64,000 bases of DNA from Aquanectria penicillioides (Eukaryota > Ascomycota > Sordariomycetes > Hypocreales > Nectriaceae): the NCBI GenBank assembly GCA_003415625.1, contig PYIU01000004.1, positions 992,001 to 1,056,000 of the forward strand. The letters are read 5' to 3'. The notes under the pieces were generated by a model, which saw nothing but the letters and a program-made list of their open reading frames with translations, had not been told where the DNA came from and did not search any database. Of this stretch, positions 25,793 to 36,435 are shown piece by piece (the stretch's first letter is position 1; each line of letters opens with the position of its first letter). The position numbers and the translations under genes are program-made.

Positions 25793-26842
25793 ATGAGGAA
25801 TCCTCGATTCCTCTATCCCCACCAACGGCAATGGGTCCGCCTTCTTCACAAAACCGCCCATCGCCATCTACCTTTAACTCTCCCCATTCCGCTATCCCAG
25901 TCTCCTCAAAACCACACAGACCTCCTCGCTTTTCGAGAACAAGCCTTGAATGCTCAGAGGCCTTTCTTCTTCTCACGAGAGACCGGATCTGCCACGACGT
26001 TGCTACCAGCCGCCACCAAGTGGTTTCGCCAAATTGAGGCTGATAACTCAGCATCCTCCTCAGCTACAGAATCTCCATGGGCTCTCTCCCCGCACATGAA
26101 CAAATTTCAGGAATGGCCATTCCCTTACGAACTCGTCGCTCCGTCGACCAAAAATCGGCGGGCTATCCTTGTCTTTCGTGACTGGCTCCTTGCCAGCAAG
26201 GAACCTGCCGATCACCTCCTCGCCAGCATCCTCGAGCCATCCATGACAGACCTGGCCTCCCATACATTCTTCCAGCTCTTCGCACCTCTCAGGCTTCTTA
26301 TGAAAGCTCTGGAATTCAATCGCTCGCAACACCAAGATGAACCAGAGCTCGTGAGCTTGTACATTGCACAATCCTCCCTCCCCGATCTACCACCAGCACT
26401 ACTAGACGATCTACCTACTCCTGACCTTGTCAGGCACGCAGGCAAAGGGGACGTCTACAGCTCCAGCATTTGGCTGGGCACAGAACCGACATACACGCCG
26501 TTGCACCGTGATCCCAACCCCAACCTCTTTTGCCAGCTCTGCAACACCAAGCTCATCCGTCTCATGCCCCCAGCTCTTGGTGATAGACTGTTCTTTGATG
26601 TACAGAAGCGCATTCGCCAGCAGGCAAACAGCCGCATCCGAACCGTGGACATGATGGAAGGCAAGGAACGAGAGGCGCTGCACGAGGCTGTTTGGTCAAG
26701 CGAGCCTCTGCCGGATGAGCTGTATGAGGCTGAATTGGGACCTGGGGATTCTCTATTCATTCCCAACGGATGGTGGCATTCAGTCAAAAGCAAAGGTTCT
26801 CGAGGTCATCTCAATGGATCCGTCAATTGGTGGTTCCGATGA
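25793..26842 (+). CDS. JmjC/cupin-8 domain Fe(II)/2-oxoglutarate dioxygenase
   Basis: Single exon, 349 residues, ATG at 25793 after a pyrimidine-rich leader. The C-terminal half is a cupin-8/JmjC barrel: iron ligands are His238 and Asp240 in PLHRDPNPN, with the distal ligand His329 in FIPNGWWHSV. The N-terminus is Arg/His-rich and nearly free of acidic residues for about 40 residues, which could act as a mitochondrial presequence. JmjC-only proteins of this size hydroxylate protein side chains or demethylate lysine; no chromatin-reader domain is present, so a histone target should not be assumed. It ends 145 bp before the stop of the convergent methyltransferase-like gene. The substrate is unknown. 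Confidence 0.85.
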   Translation: MRNPRFLYPHQRQWVRLLHKTAHRHLPLTLPIPLSQSPQNHTDLLAFREQALNAQRPFFFSRETGSATTLLPAATKWFRQIEADNSASSSATESPWALSPHMNKFQEWPFPYELVAPSTKNRRAILVFRDWLLASKEPADHLLASILEPSMTDLASHTFFQLFAPLRLLMKALEFNRSQHQDEPELVSLYIAQSSLPDLPPALLDDLPTPDLVRHAGKGDVYSSSIWLGTEPTYTPLHRDPNPNLFCQLCNTKLIRLMPPALGDRLFFDVQKRIRQQANSRIRTVDMMEGKEREALHEAVWSSEPLPDELYEAELGPGDSLFIPNGWWHSVKSKGSRGHLNGSVNWWFR

Positions 26843-26987
26843 CATGCAGGTACCGGATCTATCATTAGGGCTGACTGACAATTGCCAAGCAAACTTTTCG
26901 AAAGCACCATTCTAAACCACGTCATCTTAGCCATCCATTATATCCTTATATCCTATCTACCCCTTCATGCACAAACTAGCATAGCAT

Positions 26988-28040
26988 TCAGGGCCTTGAT
27001 ACAGGCTTACAGATAATCCAATTGAGATACCCGCAAGGCCAGAGGTGCTTTTTGTATCCACTGCTGATCTCCCAATTGCTTGTATCTGCCCCGCAGCTAC
27101 GTAGAAGAACTTCGACCTCATCTGGTGTTCGGGTTCGGAGAGCGGAGACAAACCCGTCGAACAGGATGACGAATGGCAGAATGGGGATGATCCAGGCAAA
27201 AATGAAGGTAGCTGGGGATCGCCATATCCAAGCACGTCTCGGTGCCTCGAGCAAAACGCCAATACCCAGCATCAAGAGGGTTATAACACTGGAAAAGCTC
27301 CGGTCCTGCAGCTCGAATATAACAAAGCCCTGGCTTGTCTCGACAGTGTCGCGCAGGATCGCTTTGGCAAGGGGGTCGTCAAAATGGTGAAACGCCAGAT
27401 TGAACAAGCGCAGCGTTTTCTTGCCGTCGTCCCTGTTGACGAGGTGCTCCGGCGCAGCACTCGCGTCTATACCCTCGCTCTCGTACGAGATGAGTGGGTT
27501 CTTGCGGGCAACCTTGTCCCAGGCCTCAATGTTCGGGTGCAGGTCGGTGAGGACGAAGTTGACGGGCGAGAGCCCTTGGGCACGGAGGTGGCCATTGACG
27601 GCGCGCTCAATGGAGGGCGTGGGACCGCCGCCGCCGGCGCAGAAATCGACTATCGTGTATTCGGGGAGGGAGCTGCCGAGGTTGTCTATCAGGATGTTCG
27701 CGGCGATGCGAGCAGGCGAGAGGACCTGGAGAGGGGTGTGGGAGTTCCACGCGCGGGTGAGGGCATCTTGGACTCGGGCTCGAAGAAAGCTAGGGAACCT
27801 ATCAGGGGTAGCATTGTTTAGTACTGCGGCGTGCCTTGTGAGAGAGGGCAGAGCAGCGGGTAGAAGATAGCAATTGCTTGGGAAGAGGCCAAGCGCTTGT
27901 TGTATGTAGGAAGCCCCTATACGCGGCTCCTTGGGAGGTGTTGTAAGTAAGATGACGGAGGTCTGGGGTTGCATCTGGGATCTGGATCTGGGAGGATGAG
28001 AAAGTGGGGACACGTCAGCCAACGTACCAGGACTGGTCAT
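26988..28040 (-). CDS. Methyltransferase-like protein with C-terminal membrane segments
   Basis: Single exon, 350 residues from ATG 28040-28038; ATG 27974 (328 residues) is a reasonable alternative. A Rossmann methyltransferase signature is visible: motif I-like VDFCAGGGGPTPSIE, an acidic strand end in FVLTDLHPNIEAW, then LAFHHFDDPLAKAIL and FVIFELQDRSF. After this come two hydrophobic segments (SSVITLLMLGIGVLLEA and ATFIFAWIIPILPFVILF), and the protein finishes with a soluble tail ending in WPCGYLNWIICKP. I know such proteins only as uncharacterised fungal or bacterial proteins; neither methyl acceptor nor compartment is known. Residues 36-56 of the longer form are Pro/Ser/Arg-rich and contain a GTACGT donor-like site, but no acceptor there keeps the frame with the upstream ATG. 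Confidence 0.72.
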   Translation of the reverse strand: MTSPGTLADVSPLSHPPRSRSQMQPQTSVILLTTPPKEPRIGASYIQQALGLFPSNCYLLPAALPSLTRHAAVLNNATPDRFPSFLRARVQDALTRAWNSHTPLQVLSPARIAANILIDNLGSSLPEYTIVDFCAGGGGPTPSIERAVNGHLRAQGLSPVNFVLTDLHPNIEAWDKVARKNPLISYESEGIDASAAPEHLVNRDDGKKTLRLFNLAFHHFDDPLAKAILRDTVETSQGFVIFELQDRSFSSVITLLMLGIGVLLEAPRRAWIWRSPATFIFAWIIPILPFVILFDGFVSALRTRTPDEVEVLLRSCGADTSNWEISSGYKKHLWPCGYLNWIICKPVSRP

Positions 28041-28673
28041 CAATCTCAAAGAGATGCATCCGCGGGATCCAAGGTGCCATCCTGAATAGCGATTGATTCG
28101 GCACGCAATTTCCCAGTTTTCGATGAAGAGAATCGTCTTCAAACACTTGGGAACCCTGAGACTCGAGGCTTGCCTTCTTATACGTAACTGTTAGTGTCAG
28201 GTGTGAAACCCCGACGGAGAGTTTCTAGACCCGACCGAGTTGGTGAGGATGGATGCAGGGTAGCTCTGTCGCCAATCAGTCTTCCCAACTCGAGATAGCC
28301 ACAACTCTAAATTTGCGTCATCATGAATGAAAAGTCTTGTTATCTGTATCGTCTAGTTCTAATATTATTATTTTTATTCCTAAACCTCCAATATTTATTT
28401 TATGGTCCCTTTTTTTCTCTTTTTTGTGCTGATGATACCTCCGCTACCATGCCCCTCTCCATCTTGAGAACATCTCTCGCTCAGTCACAACACCACCAGG
28501 GTCAACCATCACCCCCCTCTCTCCTCTGCCTCAGTGGGACCCCCTCCCAACGTGTCAGCACTTCCCAACAATTATATCACATCTCCGTCGGACCGTGCAG
28601 GGAACCTAAAAGATTCATCATCTCCTAGAGCTGCATCCTTCCGGAGTTATGTCTTCTTAGTCGGAGTTTTGAA
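28041..28673. other. Intergenic, methyltransferase promoter and Yrb30-like 3' end
   Basis: A T/A-rich patch (28350-28430) surrounds a small open frame that looks like chance. No motif beyond that is supported. Confidence 0.5.
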
Positions 28674-30659
28674 CTATTTTGTTGGGGCATCCGTGTAAGG
28701 ATCAAAGCCCATCCTCCGTTTTGCCTCACTCCGGACTCTCCACTGTGTTTCGCCAACAAGACCTGTCGTCGATGTCTCTTCTAGGAAGAAACTTAATATG
28801 TGGTCTGGAATAGAGAGATGCGATGTCTGCTGAAACTCTTGAAGACTAGTCAACCGAATTAGCATCTCCATTAACGACAATGATGTCGTGATGGCCCCAA
28901 AGGGTGAACGGGCCACGAAGTCTTGTGTTTCTGCAGCGTCCCGTGAGCGGGATAGTTGTTGGGAAGAGTTCTGATCCGCCGAGGAGCGCAGGGACAACCT
29001 CCTAATCTGATCAACGACCTTCGAGTCTAATGACTTCCGATCTCGAGACGCCCCTTGCTTTTGTCCGGCATCCTCAATCTCCCCAACTTTACCCGATCCG
29101 ATCGAATCGTCGTCGTCTTCCACCAAGCCTTCATCATCATCTTCTTCGAAAACCTCAAGGGCTATCCACTCAGGGTCGAGATGTGACGGAAACTTGAAGT
29201 TTGAGGAACTGCTTCGAACGAGTTTCCCAGGGCTCCCTGGTGGGGTTGCAACTGACTCCCCCAAAAGCTGCTTGTCTACGTGGGTTTGCTCGTTATTTAG
29301 GTCGCTTGCGTCTGGAACGATGCTACCGTCCTCGCTTTCCGAATCATCAAGATAGTCTGCGAGAACCGTGTTTGCGTTCCAGTCCGGCATTGCTTGAGCG
29401 TCACGCTTCAGGAGCAAAATCGGGTTATTGTCTCCATCAGCACCAATGTTGAGAATTCTACCAGTATCAGAGTAAAATATTTTTGACACCTGGTGGATTG
29501 GAATGGATTCTCGAATGCCAGCAGTTGCGATATCGTCGTAAGGCCTGCGTGCCTGTTCGTCGTCGTCATGGACACGCCCGTCATCGAGGTCCTCGATTAT
29601 TTCTAGATGGTACATGTACTCATCACCCTCCGACATGTGAGGAGAGAATGGCTCTTCGCCACTAGGCTGATATCCTGTTACACTGTCAAAGACGTAGTCC
29701 CAGCGTGTTCTACAGAGCCTAACACGTGCTTTGTGCAAGACCTCTTGCCAAAGAGGCTTTCTAGCGCCTTCTTCGAGGCCATAAACCGTGTCTTCGCTGT
29801 GATTTGGTAAAGAGTTATGTGGGTTGACAGCATCATTTGCTGTTGCGACATCTGTTGTCCCCGGGGCCGCAAGAGTAGAAGCATGACCCAAGAACAACAT
29901 ATACAAAGATAGGGTGAATATGGGACCAATTTGGACCGGCCTACTTGGCTCTTGCGCAAACTGGGTGTCGCCAACAATGAGAAATGTGCTAGCCTGCAGC
30001 AACCTCGAAGGCGAGATCCCCGCGGGCAGAGACGTTGAAAGACTCTCACCGGAGGCGCTTATTGCTAACTGTAAGAGTGGGATCTCGCGATCGATTCTAG
30101 ATAAGAGAGCCTCGATCCTGGCAATGATAGCTGTCAAGTCGTCTGGATGAACGCGTGCGGGCTTGGCCTGTGGATGATTGGCGGTCAAATTTTCTTCAGC
30201 ACCAGCTACGGCCTCGATGCGACGTCCTAGCGAGACGATTTCCTTATGAAGTGACTTTGCAAGGGGCACAGCAGACTCAAGGAAGACATTGCCTCGACCG
30301 GACCTTGTGTTTCCAAGTTAGGATATGTCTAGGCAGCTGGGGTTGAGTAGCTTGGCTAGTCACTTACTTGAACTCGATTAAATCTATGGCAGGGGAAATA
30401 ATCTGAATCTTGGGTCAGCACATAGTTGCGGCTGGGCGATGTGGTTGATCGCTCGAAGTCTCAATGGAGAATTGCTTACCTTTATCTTACTGTCAAGGAC
30501 CTTTCGAAGTCCCTTGAGTTGAGAGTATAGCTTCTTGTCTTCGACAGACTTGAGAAGGCGGGAACACTGACCCAGGGCGTATGTGGATGTCAAAGCGATG
30601 CCCGACCGGATAGCATATCTCATAGCCTGCACGCCGACTACGGCCAGGAAATCGTCCAT
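28674..30659 (-). CDS. yrb30: RanGTP-binding protein of the Yrb30 family
   Basis: Three exons, 30659-30480, 30402-30368 and 30303-28674; 614 residues. The 35-nt middle exon encodes IISPAIDLIEF and the joins are phase-exact, giving a continuous conserved N-terminus: AIRSGIALTSTYALGQCSRL, then SGRGNVFLESAVPLAKSLHK, then ISPSRLLQASTFLIVGDTQF. This matches the fungal Ran-binding family (Pfam Ran-binding, PF05508) that includes yeast Yrb30, which binds RanGTP and blocks its GTPase activation in the nucleus/cytoplasm transport cycle. The middle part is acidic, with runs such as EDDDEGLVEDDDDS, and probably disordered; a conserved C-terminal segment ends RRMGFDPYTDAP. It is divergent from Sup35 across 1.1 kb. 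Family assignment is from remembered motifs. Confidence 0.85.
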
Positions 30660-31790
30660 GATGTGGCCATGAAGTTGGGGATGATGGTGATAGTGGTGAG
30701 AAGCTCTCAGCCAGGAGGATACTTCCAGGGCTGACCGAGAGGTGAAGAGGAAAACACGACAAACGCACAGCGCACAGCGTGTCCCTCATGCTTTGGTCTT
30801 GTGTGACAGGCTGCTGTCCAACCTACCTTAGGTAGGTAGGTAGCATTGCACTGTTAATTCAAACTTACAGGCAGCTTGGGTGTCAGAAAGGCCCAGGCGA
30901 GCAGTGTGTTGGCGGATGCATTGACTGACTTACAGTGGGGTTGCAGGGATTGATAGGCACCTTAGGTCAACCTTAGCGGGGAGGGGCAACGTGTACAGTG
31001 CGAGAACTGCAAACTGCCACTCTTTGCCTCTGCTTCCACTGAGCTGCTATGTCCGACATTCATACTGTTCCTCCTGGCACCACAATTCGACCAAGCTCAG
31101 GCGCAGCTTGGGTTTAGGCTCATGCTTGGGCACATGTTACAAAGAATCAGTCAGCTAGACGGTCTCGAAAATAAAGGCCATGACTGAATTGAGAATCCTA
31201 CACTTGGTGAGTCACTGATGAATCACAAGTGCGCTCATGTTGACCATGGAAAATGAAAGTGGCTGGGAGTTGGGTTGATAATACTGAGTGCTGCCTGTTC
31301 CCAAGGGTATCCAGACCCTCCAGCTCCCCTCTTTTTCATCAACTATGTGAATCACAGTGCACATGGAGTCATAGCACTGCCTAGCCCACGACGTGCTGGC
31401 ACAGTGGGCACAGTGCCCAAGTCGAACCCCTCTACCCTCACTTCCAACTTTTTAACCCCAGGGCAGCGTCATGGTGGTGGGGCTCGAATTTTCACAACCT
31501 CTCTCCACCAAGGCCCAAGTCTTCAACTTTGCACAAATCGAATCTTGGTCGTCAGGCACACCCATTCCCTACGACATTCGCAATCCTTGGTGCCCAAGCC
31601 CCCCCCTCGACGACGCTTCTAGAAGTCATCGAGGCTGTACTCCTGTCCCCGGTCCCCAGACTTTCGGACACTCAGGTTGCATATCTAGGGCCGCATTTAA
31701 ATCCGCAGCCCATCTAGACGCAACCACCTCTCACGACACCCGACCGACCGAACCTCCCCCGTCGCACGTCCCCCCCCGAAAATCGTCATC
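30660..31790. promoter_or_regulatory. Divergent promoter region of the Ran-binding gene and Sup35
   Basis: Contains ACCTACCTTAGGTAGGTAGG (30821-30840), an inverted repeat with TAGG extension, near the Ran-binding start. Several ATGs precede the Sup35 start. One at 31471 opens a frame of 134 codons that overlaps the Sup35 start in another frame (stop at 31875). Just before the Sup35 ATG the plus strand is C-rich (CCCCCCCC at 31770-31777). Confidence 0.5.
30821..30842. repeat. Inverted repeat ACCTACCT-T-AGGTAGGT with extra TAGG
   Basis: Perfect 8-bp arms around one base (30821-30837), then a further GGTA. Same motif family as at 25603 and 38729. Confidence 0.6.
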
Positions 31791-34101
31791 ATGTCCAATC
31801 TCAACTCCTGGGAGGACGACCCGGCCGCTCAGGACGAGAACCTCTCTCGTCAGGCCCAGCAGCAGCTCAACATGAACCCTGGTAACCCCGCCCCCGCGCA
31901 AGGCAGCTTCCGACCCAACGTCGCCGCTTTCCAGCCGACCGCCCAGACCTTCCAACCCGGTCAGCAGTACGGAGGTTTCGCTCCCCAATACCAGCAGCAA
32001 CAACAGCAACAATACTACCAACAGGGCTACTACCCTCAGTACGGCGGCCAGCAGCAGCAAGGTTTCAACCAGTATAACCAGTATGGCGGCGGTTTCAGCC
32101 AGGGCTATGGTATGATGTTTGCGCCAAATTCAATTTTCCATTTTTATTTTAGGTGTTAACTTTGATATAGGCGGATACCCCCAGTACGGCCAGCAGCAAA
32201 CCCAGCAACCTGTCCAACCTCAGCAGCCTGCTCAGTCCCAGCCCGCCGCTCCCACGATCGCCAAGCGACCAACTGACGCTCCCACCGCGCCGGCCGCAGC
32301 CCCCAAGGAGGGTGGTGCCAAGGTCCTCAGCATCGGCGCTGATGGCTCTGCTTCCAAACCCAAGCCCAAGGTGCTGTCTATCGGCGGCGCCTCCGCCTCA
32401 GCCAAGAAGGAGGAGAGCAGCAAGCCCGAACCTACCAACAAACCCGAGGCTGGTCAGAAGGCCGCCGCGACCAAGGCCATCGAGAAGACAGGCGAGAAGG
32501 CTGGAAAGTCCGCCGGCAAGTCTGGATCTACTTCTCCAAACGCCTCTGGCCGCTCCAGCCCCGCGGCCGGCGACAAGAAGAATGCCCGTGATGTCGATGC
32601 CGTCACGAAAGAGCAGGCCGCCGATGTTGACGAGGAGACACTCAAGGAAATCTACGGCAAGGAGCACGTCAACATCATCTTCATGGGTCACGTTGATGCT
32701 GGAAAGTCGACTCTTGGTGGTTCCGTCTTGTATGCCACTGGTATGGTTGACGAGCGAACCATGGACAAGTACAAGAAGGAGGCCAAGGACCTGGGCCGTG
32801 AGTCCTGGTACCTTTCCTGGGTCATGGATCTGAACAAGGAGGAGCGAACTCAGGGCAAGACCATTGAAGTTGGTCGAGGTTACTTCGAGACCGAGAAGCG
32901 TCGATACAGTATTCTTGATGCCCCTGGCCACAAGATGTACGTCCCCAACATGATTGGTGGTGCCTCGCAGGCTGATGTCGGTATTCTCGTCATCTCTGCT
33001 CGAAAGGGTGAGTACGAGACTGGATTTGAGCGAGGAGGCCAGACCCGTGAGCACGCTATGCTTGCCAAGACCCAGGGTGTCAACAAGCTCATTGTTGCTA
33101 TCAACAAGATGGACGATCCCACTGTGGAGTGGTCTGAGGCCCGATACAAGGAGTGTACTACCAAGCTGTCCCAGTTCTTGAAGGCTACTGGCTACAACCT
33201 AAAGACTGATGTCTACTTCCTGCCCCTTGCCGCCCAGGTCGGCATGGGTATCAAGGACAGAGTTCCCAAGAGCGTTTGCCCCTGGTGGGAAGGCCCCTCC
33301 CTGCTTGAGTACCTTGACGGTATGAAGGCTCTGGAGCGTAAGCTGAACGCTCCCTTCATGTTGCCTGTCAACGGCAAGTACCGTGACATGGGTACCATGG
33401 TAGAAGGCAAGGTCGAGGCTGGTGTGGTCAAGAAGGGCATGAACCTGATCATGATGCCCAACAAGACCACTGTCGAAGCCTCGGCTGTCTATGGCGAGCA
33501 GGAGGAGGAAGTGCAGGTCGCGCAATGTGGTGACCAGGTCCGAATCCGCCTCAAGGGCATTGAGGAGGAAGATATCTTCCCTGGTTTTGTGCTGTGTTCG
33601 CCCAAGCGATTGGTGCACACCGTCACCGAGTTCGAGGCCCAGATCCGTATTCTCGAGCTCAAGAGCATCCTGACTGCCGGTTTCAACTGCGTTCTGCACG
33701 TTCACTCTGCAATTGAAGAAGTTACATTTGCGACTCTTTTGCACAAGCTGCAAAAGGGAACGGGCCGCAAAAGCAAGCTCCCACCTACGCACGCCAAGAA
33801 GGGCGACAGCATTATTGCGCGCATGCAGGTGATTGGTGGAGCTGGCGCCGTATGCGTGGAGAGGTTTGAGGACTATCCCCAGATGGGTAGATTCACCTTG
33901 CGAGACCAGGTTCGTTCTCCCGTCCCCATCCCCCGTACCCGTCCCCCCCCCCCCCCCCCCGGTCCCCCCCAAAAAAGGGCTGCCGCGTGGGGGATACTTG
34001 ATCGCGGGTATCTTCAATCGATCTCAGATTGCTAACATCACTTGTAGGGACAAACTATTGCCATTGGCAAGATCACGAAGCTCATCTCCAACGATGCTTA
34101 A
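31791..34101 (+). CDS. sup35: Translation termination GTPase eRF3 (Sup35)
   Basis: Exons 31791-32109, 32171-33909 and 34048-34101; 703 residues, all joins in phase. The first 130 residues are rich in Gln, Tyr, Gly and Asn with PQYGG/GQQQQGFNQYNQYGG-like units, a prion-like N-domain as in yeast Sup35; a charged Lys/Ala/Ser middle domain follows. The translation-factor GTPase begins near residue 275: GHVDAGKST (G1, Gly279), DAPGHKMYVPNM (G3) and NKMDD (G4), then the two eRF3 beta-barrels ending with QTIAIGKITKL. With eRF1 it releases nascent chains at stop codons. Intron 1 interrupts the prion-like region; intron 2 (33910-34047) carries an 18-C tract and a GCTAAC branch site, leaving a 17-codon last exon. 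It is divergent from the Ran-binding gene and followed by a long gap. Confidence 0.96.
32110..32170 (+). other. Sup35 intron 1, inside the prion-like domain
   Basis: 61 nt, donor GTATGA, acceptor ATATAG. A second AG at 32151-32152 (TTTTAG) could serve as an alternative acceptor. Retention would stop the protein 17 codons after the donor, leaving a short peptide made almost entirely of the prion-like segment. Confidence 0.8.
33943..33960 (+). repeat. 18-base C tract in Sup35 intron 2
   Basis: C18 followed by GGT, C7 and A6. Length is likely to be unstable and hard to sequence; it does not touch coding bases. Confidence 0.85.
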
Positions 34102-35995
34102 ATGAATGACGATGATTCCGAGCTTCGGCAGGATGTATGACGGAGATGAGAAGATGAACGGGAACATGGTACAAGGGCAGCATCATCAATCACCGCGAGT
34201 TTTGGACGATGAGGTTTCTCAAAACAAAAAAGGGAGAAGAACGGCATATGTGTGCGGGTTTGTATAAGTGATAGCCACATCCGCAATGTTTGTCAAGGGC
34301 CGTTTAAAATAAGAGACAATATGCGACAAAGACGGAGTCGCCAGAGAAGGCGTGGGAGATAATGATGGATGTCACGCAATTCCCGGGTATCAGGTATATA
34401 TAGAAGTGAATCAATAAAAGACAGCCGATCTGAAATGACGGTGCTACAACAAGTTGAAGTGGGTGAACTGAACGAGGTAAAAAGGTGATGGCTTGTTTGT
34501 GTGTATGTGTGTATGTTGGATTTTTTTGTTCATCAACAAAGAGGTTAGCAATATGAAACGAGTATGAGTTAAGTGGTATTGCCGAAGTGAACAATTGTGT
34601 CGAGGAATGAATACGAGAACAAGAGTTGAAGACGGGATGGGGGAACGGAAGAGAAGAAGGAGGAAAAAAAATTGCAAGATAAAAAAAAAAAAAATTCCTC
34701 GGGTTACCCCTGGTAGACTGATTACACGTATGATGAATCTGACGACGTGGTTGACGATGCAGGTTGGGGGGCAATGATGGCGGTGAGGCGATGGATGGAG
34801 GACGGAGTCCGAGAGAAGGGGCAAAGGGACGAAAACAGAGGCCGAATTGTTATCGTCTGAGGATGGGAGGCAACCAGTTTACCTTGGTAATACCGGTACA
34901 TAGGAAGTCCCAGACTCAGACAGAATGCAATCCCCTGGCTGGGTTTGGGGGTGATGAATCATGCAAGATGCAAGGCAACAAACAGGGTGGGATGTACAGC
35001 ATTACACGACACCCCCGGTCCCAAACCCCTCGGCCCCTCCCCGCAACCCGCAAAATGCTGGGTTGGCGATAATCGAAAACTAGTGGAGGAGGGCAAGGCC
35101 GAGTCTCAAACCGTTGCGGGTAACGGAGGGCCAAACAGACTAGTGGGTGTCCTAACTGCTGTAACTGGGCGCCCGTCATCTTGGGCGAGAAGCTGTTAGT
35201 GCAGGATGGCGACGAGAATGAGCCGGGACGCGGACAGACAGGACCAGGTAAGACCAGAGGCAAAGCACCGTCAAATTCCGAGACGGAAGCCCCAAGCGGT
35301 GACGACAAGACGGAGGCCGGGGGGGACCGTGCGGGCAAGCGGCCCAGCGGATCGGGTTGGGTTGGAGAGCGGGCTCGACGAAGTTGTGTAGTTGCATTTG
35401 GAGAAGACGGAAGGGGGGTGTGGGGGAGTTGCTGTGGGGGTGGGGGATTGGGCGGGTAGGTGAGACGGCGGCGAGAGTGGGGTGGATGACGGTGACAGGC
35501 CAACGGCAGGGCAGGAGGCAACGGAAGGTTGCCGAGCTGTCATGGATGATACAGTACGGAGCCTGTAGATGGAGGCCCGGCCGGAGCTGGACGGGATCGT
35601 GAGAGGGCGGCGACGGCGGGTTTTCCGGGGCTGGCGATGCGGGTTGCGGATTGAGGCAAGGAGGGTGGGGCGGGGTGGTAGAGGCAAGGAAGGAATGGAT
35701 GGAAGCGGAAGGGGAACGGAGAACGAATGGCTATGGAACATGGAAAGATCAGACACGACGATACAGGGGGGGGGGGCAAGGGGAGCCCCAAAGCAAGGCA
35801 TGGTGATGTAGGTACAGCCGGACAAGGCAAGGTAAGGCAAGGTAAGGAAGGTAAGGAACCGTCCGTCTTGGTCGACGGGCCGGTTGGTCGGTGATTCTTC
35901 TTCACGGACGGGACGGCGCATTGGCATCTTGATACTATTCGGGGAGAGCAGGTGAGTTTTGGATTTACAGCGTGTACATTATCTCGTGACGACGG

Positions 35996-35999
<4 letters not shown>

Positions 36000-36026
<27 letters not shown>
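36000..36026. repeat. CAACGG hexanucleotide repeat
   Basis: Four and a half perfect 6-bp units in non-coding DNA. Confidence 0.8.
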
Positions 36027-36027
<1 letters not shown>

Positions 36028-36409
36028 TAGGATCCAGGGTCCTGGACGGGAGGTGGCCCAGGCCGAGATGTCAGATGGCCGCTGTCAATGGCAAACTCAA
36101 CGTGGGTGTTGTGTTATGTCGCCCCGTTGATACTCAACTTGGTGTAATACAGCTGCGGGCGTCGTTCTCGGCCCTTATTGCAGCGAGGCCCATGTTGGTT
36201 CACGGGGATTTGACGGGCATGGGGAAAGGATCGCCATGCCCTCCTTGGGTCAGGCACTTATCGCACTTATCGGGCAGGATAGGGCAGAGGAGCAGCAGCC
36301 AAGCCGAGATATGAGGCAGACAGGGAGGTAGGATAGGACAGGGTCGCCACGACGGCATCATTTTGCGATGCTGCGTCAAGGCAAGGTACTACTTACTAGG
36401 AAAGGAACG

Positions 36410-36435
36410 AAAAAAAAAAAAAAAAAAAAAAAAAA
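36410..36435 (+). repeat. 26-base A tract
   Basis: Longest mononucleotide run in the window, intergenic. No retroposed gene body is visible on its 5' side. Confidence 0.85.

Noticed and set aside
27974..28040. Intron near the start of the methyltransferase-like gene (GTACGT donor)
   Set aside because: None of the three AG acceptors downstream keeps the frame with ATG 28040.
33199..34017. Antisense frame of 272 codons over Sup35
   Set aside because: Mirror of the eRF3 reading frame, and it runs through intron 2; no family resemblance.
36410..36435. Poly(A) tail of a retroposed element
   Set aside because: No element body, open frame or target duplication next to it.
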